The position numbers and the translations under genes are program-made. DNA of 64,000 nt from assembly GCA_030770535.1 (NCBI GenBank), contig JASVEC010000006.1:868001-932000 (forward strand). Reading direction: 5' to 3'. Under the pieces are notes generated by a model. That model had not been told where the DNA came from and searched no databases. It saw nothing but the letters and a program-made list of their open reading frames with translations. Origin of the DNA: Batkoa obscura. Taxonomy: Eukaryota > Entomophthoromycota > Entomophthoromycetes > Entomophthorales > Batkoaceae. Below are positions 51,733-62,655 of this stretch, one piece after another (within the stretch, counting starts at the first letter, position 1; each line of letters begins with the position of its first letter).

Positions 51733-52875
51733 ATGATTTACTTTAATAACAAACTTTTCTTTTCTGCTCTTATTGTAGCTTGCGCTAATGCTGCTGAAAA
51801 CGTGATGCAAACGAGCCAAGCTGCCCCAAGTGTAATTCCAAGTACTCAAGCCACTGTTAATAACATGCCACTATTAAACAATATCCAACCTAATACTGCT
51901 GGTAAAAAAGAAGAAAAGAGAGATCCATACAATGAAGGGGATGACTATAAAAAAGAAGGATATTCTAAAGATAATAAATATGAAAGACGTGGATATGGTG
52001 ATTATCATGTCAAACATCATAATGATTATGATAATTATAGTAAACATCATAACGATTATGATAGTTATAGTAAACATCACGATAGCTATGGAAAAGCAAA
52101 ATATGAAAGACGTAATTACGGTGATGACTATCATGTAGAATATCATAATGATTATGATAATTATGGTAAACATCATGGATATGAAAGACGTGGATATGGT
52201 GAGAAGCATCATGATGATTACGATAGCTATAATAAACACCATGATGGCTATGGAAAATCTAAGTACGAAAGACGTAATTACGGTGATAGTTACCATGTAA
52301 AGCATCACAACGATTATAACGGTTATAGTAAGCATCATGGATATGAAAGACGTGGATATGGTGAGAAGCATCATGATGATTACGATAGCTATAATAAACA
52401 CCATGATGGCTATGGAAAATCTAAGTACGAAAGACGTGACTATAGCGATAGTTATCATGCAAAGCACCACAACGATTATGATGGTTATGGTAAGCATCAT
52501 GGATATGAAAGACGTGGATACGGCGATTACCATGTAAAACATCACAACGATTATGATGGCTATGGTCAACATCAAAAATACGAGAGACGTGGTTATGGGG
52601 ATGACTACCATAAAAAGCACAATGATTATGATAGTTATGGTAAACATCACGGATACGAGAGACGTAGTTATGGTGATGGCTATCATAAGAAGCATGATGA
52701 TTATGATAGTCACGGTAAATATCATGGATACGAAAGACGTGGTTACGGCGATGGTCATCACAAACACCATGATAGTTATGACAAATATGGCTCACACCAT
52801 GGTTATGATCGACGTGATTATGGTAGCGGTTACGGTGATCACCATGACAAGTATGAATCTCATAGTTCTTATTAA
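51733..52875 (+). CDS. secreted His/Tyr-rich tandem-repeat protein with dibasic RR punctuation
   Basis: Single exon, 380 residues. MIYFNNKLFFSALIVACANA is a convincing signal peptide with cleavage after ANA. A ~60-residue Ala/Thr/Asn spacer contains NNMPLLNNIQP, shared with the paralogue at 56848. From residue ~78 to the end come eleven imperfect repeats of 20-35 residues, each opening [KG]Y[ED]RRxYG and continuing with Asp/His/Tyr/Lys runs such as YHVKHHNDYD and YGKHHG. There is no membrane segment and no cysteine in the repeat part. Each RR is a possible Kex2 site, so the protein could be cut into ~11 related peptides. Otherwise it may be a metal-binding, Tyr-crosslinked wall or adhesive protein. 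I recognise no named family. The 298-codon frame opposite is a composition artefact. Confidence 0.85.
   Translation: MIYFNNKLFFSALIVACANAAENVMQTSQAAPSVIPSTQATVNNMPLLNNIQPNTAGKKEEKRDPYNEGDDYKKEGYSKDNKYERRGYGDYHVKHHNDYDNYSKHHNDYDSYSKHHDSYGKAKYERRNYGDDYHVEYHNDYDNYGKHHGYERRGYGEKHHDDYDSYNKHHDGYGKSKYERRNYGDSYHVKHHNDYNGYSKHHGYERRGYGEKHHDDYDSYNKHHDGYGKSKYERRDYSDSYHAKHHNDYDGYGKHHGYERRGYGDYHVKHHNDYDGYGQHQKYERRGYGDDYHKKHNDYDSYGKHHGYERRSYGDGYHKKHDDYDSHGKYHGYERRGYGDGHHKHHDSYDKYGSHHGYDRRDYGSGYGDHHDKYESHSSY
52177..52500 (+). repeat. 162-bp tandem duplication within the repeat gene
   Basis: Units 52177-52338 and 52339-52500 are tandem, 162 bp (54 codons) each. The first ~100 bp look identical and the rest carries a few substitutions. 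Confidence 0.8.
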
Positions 52876-53036
52876 GTTGCGAAATAAGTTTTTGTACTTT
52901 TTGAAATAAAGCATTGAGATATTTATATTATTGAATAATTTACAAGTTATATATATATATTTGAAGATATAAGATTATTTACTATAAAGTTATAGCAATT
53001 AACTTTATAAAAAATTTCAATAAAATAAATAAGGAT

Positions 53037-53144
53037 ATGTATTATAGTAAGGAATATTATGAAGATTATAATAGTCTTAATTCATATAGTTTATATCATG
53101 ACTATTATAATTGTAATAGGTATGGATTTTATACTTTTTATTAA
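53037..53144 (+). pseudogene. Tyr-rich 35-codon relic of the secreted repeat family
   Basis: Short frame from ATG to TAA in which 12 of 35 residues are Tyr (MYYSKEYYEDYNSLNSYSLY, then HDYYNCNRYGFYTFY). Its stop and downstream sequence, TAAGTTACAAGTTAAGTT then AATAAAGTATTG, parallel those of the gene 170 bp upstream, TAAGTTGCGAAATAAGTT then AATAAAGCATTG. I read it as the 3' end of a tandem duplicate that lost its signal peptide and repeats. Alternatively it is a live micro-protein gene; there is no signal peptide. Confidence 0.5.
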
Positions 53145-53338
53145 GTTACAAGTTAAGTTACCATAATTTATTGCAATAAAGTATTGTAATTTTATTAATT
53201 TTTTAGTAGAATGAACAAATACTAATCCTTAATGTTATATATTGTATTTAAATATTTTAATTATACTTTTTATAGTTAGGATTTAAAACATTTATATATA
53301 AAATAAGATTCAATTGATTTTAATATTATAATAAAATC

Positions 53339-53440
53339 ATATAGGGTGTTTTTTTTGGCTTCATCACTTTTTCCATCTTTTAGGTACTATTTAAGCGGAA
53401 AAATTGTTAGTAAAATTCTTAAACAATACATCCTCATATA
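53339..53440 (+). mobile_element. MITE copy 16
   Basis: Forward copy with ATATAGGGTG left and ACATCCTCATAT right; the inner right end lost a few A residues (AAACAATACATCC). Confidence 0.83.
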
Positions 53441-53609
53441 AATAGTCAATTAAAAATTATAAAAATCTAAAATATACAGTAAATTTCACTATTTTTAATA
53501 ATTTATGTATTAATGTAGAATATTGAATATTTTTAATTTCAAATAATATTAGAAGCATCTACATAACTTTAAAAGCATTAAAAAAAACTCTCAAAAACTT
53601 TTTACCGCT

Positions 53610-53930
53610 ATTATCATCGTATAATCCTGACTTGATATTTACGTTGGTCGGTTCCATCTTCTTTAGTATCACAGCTGTTCGCACGAGATTAACATTCCAC
53701 TCTTCCTCCTCCATCCCTTAGACTGCCTTCCTAGCATGCAAGAACTTGATCCTTAAAGAACTCTTATTATCCATCGTAAATCTTCCAGATCGAAATCCTC
53801 TGACCCAGATTTAATAAAAACCCTTCTCTCTAAAGTCCCCGTCTCATTTTCACAGCAATTTCTTCACACCTTAAAGGCTGCCTCGCCCTTCCACTTCATT
53901 CCTCCCTAATCGGTTCTGTGGTTTAACTCT
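53610..53930. other. GC-richer island, possible decayed gene
   Basis: Composition changes abruptly from its surroundings, with many CC, TCC and CTT words. The plus strand has a 50-codon protein-like run at about 53758-53909 (RTLIIHRKSSRSKSSDPDLI) and the minus strand an MEEEEWNVNLVRTAVILKKM run near 53717. Neither is a complete gene, and I cannot name an origin. It lies just before SRP54 but is unlikely to be its promoter given the base composition. Confidence 0.3.
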
Positions 53931-54095
53931 ATCTTTACATTAATAAAGCCACAAGACTCTTGTCTTGGATTTGTAAAAAAAAGCATAAAAAAATTTAATT
54001 GCATTAAATGATTGGTCACAACAATAACTTAAATTTAGACACTTAAATAAATTTTTAACCAACTTAGTTCTTTCATTTTTTAAGCTTTTAACAAG

Positions 54096-56028
<1,933 letters not shown>

Positions 56029-56847
56029 ATTATAGATTCAAAATAATGATAATATTTTGGATCTTTTCTTATACCTTATTGTCCATTTTTTCAAATTTTA
56101 GATGAACAAATAAAATTAGTTTATAATCTAATTATATGAATTGTTTAATTATGTTTTTTAAAAGGGATGGAGTTTGTATATGACTAATCAAGTAGTGGAA
56201 TTTGTATTAATATTTATTATATTAATCAGAGTATGTAGTCACTTCTTAACAAAAGCTATAAAGCTTCAAATAATCATAGTATAGTTATTTAATTAGATAA
56301 AAGCATTTAAATTTATTGGGCATACTATAATGTCTATGTCAAACTAAACTCTAATTATAAGAGAACTTATTTCTCAATATAATATTTCTATCAAAAATTT
56401 AAATAAATTGTATATTATTATCAAAAATTTTCAATTTTTTAGTTTTAACATTGAGTTGAAATTAAAGTTTGTTATAAATTTAATATAAAAAAACGGTATA
56501 AAATTAATTGATTCTAACTATACTATTTTAATAAATTTACTATTTAGTTAAAATGTTAATAGAATACATCCGTTATACTATTTTATACACGAGTTTATAA
56601 ATCATTGTACTTACTCCATCAATTTACTATTTATTTTGACTCAAAAAAACAGATCAGCATTTGGAACATGTTAAAAATATAAACCTCGTGTCAAAAACAA
56701 TACCAATCTCAACAACGATAATACACAACTTTTAAACTTAAACCTTTTAGTCTAACGGAAATTTTTTAGATAATACTATAAAAGACAATAAAATTGACTA
56801 AAATTAAAATATAACAATTAGATTTATATACTAGACATCTCATCATC
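56029..56847. other. intergenic spacer
   Basis: AT-rich 820-bp spacer between SRP54 and the second secreted repeat gene; only a TATA-like word is notable. Confidence 0.5.
56777..56784 (+). promoter_or_regulatory. TATA box candidate for secreted repeat protein 2
   Basis: TATAAAAG about 65 bp upstream of the ATG. Confidence 0.45.
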
Positions 56848-57660
56848 ATGGTTCATTTTAAAAATACAATTTTATTATTTGCTCTAGCTATTGCTACCAT
56901 TTATGGAGTTGAAAATGTTAACGTTGTAAAGGAAGCATTAGCTGCTTCTCCCAATGGTCTTAATGCAAATACCCTTCCAGCTGCTGCTGAAAATCCAATG
57001 GCTAAATCAACTATGCCAGAATCGAAATCCGTAACTTCACTTACTAATATGCCATTATTGACCAATGTATTACCAGGAAGTGAATCTAAGAAACCTAATC
57101 ATGAAGATAAAAAAGAGTATAAACCAGAAGCTAATAAATATAATGGAGAGAAGGAAGATTATGAGAAAGACAATGATAAAAAAGAAGATTACAAGAAAGA
57201 TGAACAATATTCAAAACATCATGATGATTATGATAATGGCTATGATAAAGAATATGAAGATTATTCACCTAAATATCATAGTTATGATAGACGTAATTAT
57301 GGTAACAATTACGGACATCATCGAGGTTATAGGAGAAATTATGGAAGTAGTTATGCCAGTAATTATGGCCATCGTCATAATTATAGAAGAAATTATGGAA
57401 ATAACTATGGTCATCATCACGGTTATATGAGACGTAATTATGGAAATAATTATGGTCATCATCGTAATTATAGAAGAAATTATGGCAATAATTATCCAAG
57501 TAATTATGGTCATCATCATGGTTATTCAAGACGTAATTATGGTGGAAAGAGGAGTGACTATTCTAAGAATTCTTATGGAAATGGGGATGATTATAAATAT
57601 GATAAATCAGATTATTCTAATACTTATAGTGATGAAGGTGAAAAATCTTATAGTGATTAG
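56848..57660 (+). CDS. secreted Tyr/His/Asn-rich repeat protein, paralogue of the 51733 gene
   Basis: Single exon, 270 residues. Signal peptide MVHFKNTILLFALAIATIYG, cleavage probably after IYG. The spacer contains LTNMPLLTNVLPGSESKK, matching NNMPLLNNIQPNTAGKK of the upstream paralogue. A Lys/Asp/Glu-rich segment (about 95-145) follows. Then come six units opening RRNYG: YDRRNYGNNYGHHRG, YRRNYGSSYASNYGHRHN, YRRNYGNNYGHHHG, YMRRNYGNNYGHHRN, YRRNYGNNYPSNYGHHHG and YSRRNYGGKR. The end is Asp/Ser/Tyr-rich. Compared with the paralogue, the units are shorter and Asp is replaced by Asn, but the RRxYG opening is kept. Secretion is well supported; function is unknown. Each RR is a potential Kex2 site. 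Confidence 0.83.
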   Translation: MVHFKNTILLFALAIATIYGVENVNVVKEALAASPNGLNANTLPAAAENPMAKSTMPESKSVTSLTNMPLLTNVLPGSESKKPNHEDKKEYKPEANKYNGEKEDYEKDNDKKEDYKKDEQYSKHHDDYDNGYDKEYEDYSPKYHSYDRRNYGNNYGHHRGYRRNYGSSYASNYGHRHNYRRNYGNNYGHHHGYMRRNYGNNYGHHRNYRRNYGNNYPSNYGHHHGYSRRNYGGKRSDYSKNSYGNGDDYKYDKSDYSNTYSDEGEKSYSD

Positions 57661-58777
57661 AGAATAAATATGGTTAGTTATTAAGATCTTTTTTTAAGGG
57701 ATTTTAATTTTAGCATTTAATAAACAAAATATTAATTAAACTTTTCTATCTTGTTTTATTTTTATAATAGATTATTGTAGATTATAAAATTATATTGTTG
57801 AAATAATGTTAATTATAATTAAAATTAAGAACTTCATAAATACTTTCACAGTATAAAATCTGTTAAATAAAAAAATCAATGAACATTTTTTATACTAAAT
57901 TTTAACTCATAACTATCAATTTTATTAATAAATGTGTCATTCAGGTAATAGATTTTAAAAACATAATGTAATCTTAAAAGAAGTTATATAAATATTGATA
58001 TTTTTAAACATTATTGATTTTCGTATGAAATTTTATATCATTTCTAGTTAATGTCTAGAGTATCAATGTAGCCAAGAATTTAAACTTAGATATATTATAT
58101 CTAAGTATTAATATATTGAAAACATTAAAATTATTATATCATATTGCCTAGAGTTATACTTTGTTAAGCTTAATAAAAATTTCAATTAGCAAAAATTTAT
58201 TATGAGATTTTATTGCCACAAGTTAGAATGTATCCAATTTCCTTTTTATAATTTTTGAATACGTTATGAAAAATCGAAAATTTCGGAAATAACAACTAAA
58301 TATAAAAACTATTGAGATTGGTGTTAATATAAAGATATGCCCAAAAAGTGGAGTAACCCTTTCTTGGATTTCCAATTATTTTGGGATATTAAAAAAGCTC
58401 GCAGCTTTTATTCATTCTTAGTTTATTCAGTAGTTTAATAGCTCGAAAATAAACATAGGATGAAACATTAAAAATGTAAAAAATTCTACCCAAATAAATT
58501 AACATGGAAGCTAATTAATTGGTTTGAAACTTTAATAGAACCAATGGTATCCAATTCTTCTTAAGCCCATGAAAACTATTCTATACAAACCACTAATTTA
58601 ATAATAAAAATCATATTCGACTTGCAATTTTAATAATTCCATTTTATAGAATTCAAGTTAACTCCAATAAAGGTACATCTATTTAATATCTTGTATATTA
58701 TTTTTTGAACTTTTATTTTTTAGATTTAATTATATATTTTTAAAAGAAATTTTATCATTGATTAAACATTATATCAA
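57661..58777. other. intergenic spacer, no gene seen
   Basis: 1.1 kb of AT-rich DNA with no element copy and no credible frame. Confidence 0.5.
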
Positions 58778-59974
58778 ATGGCAGAAATAGTATCCAAAAC
58801 ATTTGGTGGTCCAGAAGCTTCAAAACAACCTATAACTGCAGCTGAAGCCGAATTAGAGCTTCAACGTAAAGTTTTTGTAGCAAAATTACCACATGATGCC
58901 ACCGAAGCGGAACTTGAAGAATATTTTGGTCAAGTTGGGAGTGTGTAAGTTTTATAAAACAGTTTAAAATTAAATTTATATCTCGATAATATTTTTAGTC
59001 AAAGAGTAATAATAGTTACTAAAAATAATGAAGCTACTGGTTATGGTTTTGTTACTTATAGTGAAATTGCTAATTTGGATCAAGCCATTAAAAAACTCAA
59101 TAAAATTAACTTTAAAGGAAAACGTTTAAGTATTGAACAAGCTTTGCCCAAAAAAGAGTTGCAATCCGTTCGTCGTAATAGAACCCGTAATAGAGGCCCT
59201 AAAGGTCCTGGGTCAAAGGTATTTATTTATTTATTTATTTAAAATTAAAGTTAATTATTTTAGCCAATAAAATCTAAGGGTGGTAAATTAGATTGGGCTG
59301 AAGATGTAGAAGAACAAAATATAGTTGATTTAGTTAAAAAAGGTCCCCCGCCACATATTAAAGGAAGAAGATTTCCTATACCACATGCTCATCATAAAAT
59401 AGAAGGGGAAGCCAGTAGTAATACCATTTTTGTTGGTAACCTTGGCACTGATATCAATGAAAATAAGTTTGTTGAAATATTTAAAGACCTTAAAATAGAG
59501 AAAGCATGGTTAGCAAGAAGAGAATACCCACCTTTTATGGTCAAGGGGTTTGGTTTTATACAACTTGAAACTGTTGAAGAGCAACAAAAAGTTTTAGAAT
59601 CAGCTTCAACTAGAACATATAATGGTCGTCAATTACAAATGCGTACAGCTATATTACCTAAATCAGATCAATCTACCACAACTGAGAAACCTGTTAGTAA
59701 ACCAAGTAAAGAGAAAATACAAGAAGTACCAACTGAAGCTTCTTGGCCTCCACTTAGTTCAACTAAACAACTAAATGGTGTTGTAACTAAACCTATAGAA
59801 AATAATACTGAAGTCGCTGAAGAAAAGGTAGATGAAGAAGTTAAAAAGGCCGAAGATAAGGTAGAAGCAGAAGCAGAAAAAGATAACAGTACCAAAGAAA
59901 TTAATCAAAAAAAGGAAGAATTGAAAAAGGAAGTCCCAATTGAAGAAAGTCCAGCTACGGAAGTGTCAATATAA
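58778..59974 (+). CDS. RNA-binding protein with two RRM domains
   Basis: Three exons (58778-58944, 58999-59218, 59264-59974) give 365 residues. RRM1 at about 31-105 has RNP2 KVFVAKLP and RNP1 GYGFVTYS. It is followed by a basic linker (RRNRTRNRGPKGPGSK). RRM2 at about 208-285 has RNP2 TIFVGNLG and RNP1 KGFGFIQL. The last ~80 residues are Glu/Lys-rich and disordered, ending EESPATEVSI. The domain order with a charged tail resembles fungal nucleolar or mRNA-binding RRM proteins of the Nsr1 or Sbp1 sort, but I cannot assign an orthologue. The protein is probably nuclear, given the basic stretch. Splice joins restore RNP-bearing frames. Confidence 0.82.
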
Positions 59975-60776
59975 GCTTAGACACTATCTTACTTTTTAAT
60001 CTAGACTTTTAATCCGACTACTAAAGCTTTTTGTCACCTCTTTTTTGTTTTGAGATTTTAGCTTAACCTTTATTTCACATCATATTATTTTTCATAGAAG
60101 TAAATATTATTGATCCAACAATGGTTTTATTTCTTTTTTAAAGTTTTTAAAGACTTAGCATCCATATGTAAGTTTGTAGTATTCTAAGAGTAAGTAAATA
60201 TTTGTTAATTAACTTAAACTATAGAAATCATGATAAAAATGCTTTAAAATTGAATGATATTCTACGAAACTATAATGTAGGTATAATACTAAACTTTGTT
60301 TATAAAGGCAAAGTCCCTTGTTTCATTCTCCTTTTATGGTATTCATCATCATTGATTGAGATAATTTATATATTTGACTTATAACGACATAAACAAGGCT
60401 ATATACATTAAATTAAATTCAGCTTTTTAATTATTACTATCAATTTTAAATATTCTAAACTAGGTAGACTGGTTTAATTAAATAAATAACATTTTTTAAA
60501 GCAAAAGCTATATTTGTGTAGCTAAAAGCACAACTACATTACACTATACTTTGAACAAAAACAAAAATCAATAGTATACTATGTTATTATTAAATGAAAA
60601 GTTAAGACATTGAGTTTAGTAATTGTACAAAAAAATATTGTCAAAATGAGTAGTTCTAAAGGAGTAATTTTAAAAATAAAAATGCTTTTGATTTATTTTT
60701 TATTATCTTCAATAAACTCGACTTTTTTTTCAAATAAAAATAATAAAACACCAATATTTTTCGAAGTAAAGCTATA

Positions 60777-61031
60777 TTTTTAAACTATATAAACTATTTT
60801 TACTTATTATTTGCGCACTTTTACAAAAAAAGTGAACATTTTGTGATAAAAATTTTGTTATTTGCTGAAAAAAACCTTGCGCATTCTACTTATAGATGCG
60901 AAAAATTTAGCCTTGAGTTTGCGTGAAATTGCGCTTTTTTCAAGCAAATGGCAAAATTTTTATTACGAAGTGTTCACTTTTTTTGTAAAGTGCGTAAACC
61001 ATAAGTGAAGATAGTATATATAGTTTAAAAA
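60777..61031. mobile_element. non-coding element with ~95-bp terminal inverted repeats
   Basis: Left arm 60777-60873 and right arm about 60935-61031 are inverted complements with roughly one mismatch in six and one or two single-base gaps. Both begin TTTTTAAACTATATA and share CACTT, then TACAAAAAAAGTGAACA, then ATAAAAATTTTG. A ~60-bp unique centre lies between them. It has no coding capacity. It is unrelated in sequence to the 105-bp family or the 47.7-kb hairpin. Best read as a MITE-type DNA transposon derivative. Confidence 0.75.
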
Positions 61032-61508
61032 CATTAATAAAAACCTTTCTAAAAATAACGACTGATGTTTTGGATTAAAAGTATAAAGCAGCTTATAAAT
61101 TGTTTTTTAGTACTAATATTATAAAAACTATGATACCTTTTTTTACCTGACAACTTAAACTTTGATGATATTATTATCTAGTATATAATGTTCACAATAA
61201 CAAAGGTATTATATTAATAATAAAATCTTTTTTATCTAAATTACAACTTCCACAGCCTAGTTTTATTCCAAAGTATGATACAGAATATAGTTTGACGTGG
61301 GATGTAACTATAATTTTTATTAAAATAGAGGCTTGTAACTTATTACTTTATAATGTGGCCACTAGTATTGAGATGCAGTATGCTCTGGCAGGTATCTTTG
61401 GAAATATTTTATTGACTAAAAGATCTTAGTTACATAGTTTATATGGCACTCTCATTTTATTTAATAAACTAATTCATCAATAAGATAGAGGTGATGTTTA
61501 TTAACTTA

Positions 61509-61617
61509 ATATATGGGGATATATTTTTTTGTTTAAGAATTTTACTAACAATCTTTTCGCTCAAATAGCGCTTAAAAATGGAAAAAGTAATGAAACCAAA
61601 AAAAACACCCCCATATA
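61509..61617 (-). mobile_element. MITE copy 17
   Basis: Full-length reverse copy, ATATGGGGATATATTTTTTT to CACCCCCATAT, about 80 bp beyond the stomatin stop codon. Confidence 0.88.
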
Positions 61618-61698
61618 AAGACAATTAAAATTATTATTAAAATTTATTAAATATAGTAGTTATCTACATAGAGGATAATTAAAACTTTATATCATGCT

Positions 61699-62655
61699 TT
61701 AAATTCTGTCAATCAAAGCAGGGGTAATAGCAGTTTGAAGAGCTTTGTTTGTAGCAGTTGTATCTTCCCCGATTTTCCCGTTTGCACCAGAGTTAAATGG
61801 CATAAAGATAACTTTCGATCCAGAAGTTCTAGCCATTTGTTGCATAGTTTCCAAATAACGAATCTGGATAGCAGCTGGAGAATTAAGGATATCAGCTGCT
61901 TCTCTCATTAGTTTAGCAGAATCAACTTCAGCTTGAGCAGCAATAACTCTAGATTCACCGATACGTTTAGCTTGAGCTGCACTAGATAAATTCTCTTGAA
62001 GGTCACGAGAAAATACTAAATCTTTGATTAATACGGATTCGACTTTAACACCCCAACTAGCTGCTGGTGCACTAATAATATCTTCAATATCCTGTGCAAT
62101 TTCATCACGATTTTCAATACAATCTTGTAACGAACGTTGACCAAGTACAGCGCGAATGGTAGTTTGAGCTCTTTCCATCAAAGCAAATTGAACATTAGAA
62201 ACACCAAAATTTGCTTGGTATGGGTCAACAATGTGCCAATAAAGGACACAATCAATAGTAATATTAACGTTATCTTTTGTCATAATACTTACATTTGCAA
62301 TGTTTGTCATTTGAATTTTTATATCAATAAAGTTCATACTTTCAGTACATGGATTAACCCAAGTTAAACCAGGATCGCTAGTACGTAGATATTTACCAAA
62401 TCTTGAAATTAAACCTACTTCACCTTGGTTAACTGATCTGTAAGGGTTTGGGAAACAGAAACATATTGGGATAGAGCCTAAAGTACCTAAGCAATCACCT
62501 AACCCAGTCATAAATTTTTCATAGAATGAAACATTAGGGTCATATGGTAATTCATTAGCGAATTTCATCCCCATATTTGCTTGGGGAGTGGGTTGATCTT
62601 GAATAGTAAGATTGTTATTTTCCATTGATGGATTTAAAAGAGATTTTATTGACAT
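61699..62655 (-). CDS. stomatin/SPFH-domain membrane protein
   Basis: Single exon, 318 residues. A ~50-residue hydrophilic head precedes a hydrophobic Cys-containing hairpin (CLGTLGSIPICFCFPNPY, about 54-71), the usual membrane anchor and palmitoylation region. The SPFH domain follows with VNQGEVGLISRFGKYLRTSD, GLTWVNPCTE, ESMNFIDIKIQ, MTKDNVNITIDCVLYWHIVDP, RAQTTIRAVLGQRSLQD and WGVKVESVLIKDLVF. The helical C-terminus AAQAKRIGESRVIAAQAEVD then SAKLMREAADILNSPAAIQIRYLE is the oligomerisation region, and FMPFNSG is the typical end. Stomatins scaffold cholesterol-rich membrane domains. The fungal location may be plasma membrane, vacuole or mitochondria; no presequence is seen, so I leave it open. 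Length is normal. Confidence 0.93.
   Translation of the reverse strand: MSIKSLLNPSMENNNLTIQDQPTPQANMGMKFANELPYDPNVSFYEKFMTGLGDCLGTLGSIPICFCFPNPYRSVNQGEVGLISRFGKYLRTSDPGLTWVNPCTESMNFIDIKIQMTNIANVSIMTKDNVNITIDCVLYWHIVDPYQANFGVSNVQFALMERAQTTIRAVLGQRSLQDCIENRDEIAQDIEDIISAPAASWGVKVESVLIKDLVFSRDLQENLSSAAQAKRIGESRVIAAQAEVDSAKLMREAADILNSPAAIQIRYLETMQQMARTSGSKVIFMPFNSGANGKIGEDTTATNKALQTAITPALIDRI

Larger units (their letters stand above)
52876..54095. other. spacer with relic repeat-protein end, MITE and GC-richer island
   Basis: Between secreted protein 1 and SRP54. It contains the 35-codon Tyr-rich relic (53037-53144), MITE copy 16 and an unusually GC-rich stretch at about 53610-53930. Confidence 0.6.
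59975..61698. other. intergenic spacer with two inverted-repeat elements
   Basis: 1.7 kb between convergent genes, holding the ~255-bp long-TIR element and MITE copy 17. A 60-codon frame near 60202 looks like chance. Confidence 0.6.

Noticed and set aside
51874-52770. Minus-strand 298-codon hydrophobic frame
   Set aside because: Antisense of the His/Tyr/Asp repeats. The repetitive codons exclude stops on the other strand and give an Ile/Thr/Met-rich pseudo-protein.
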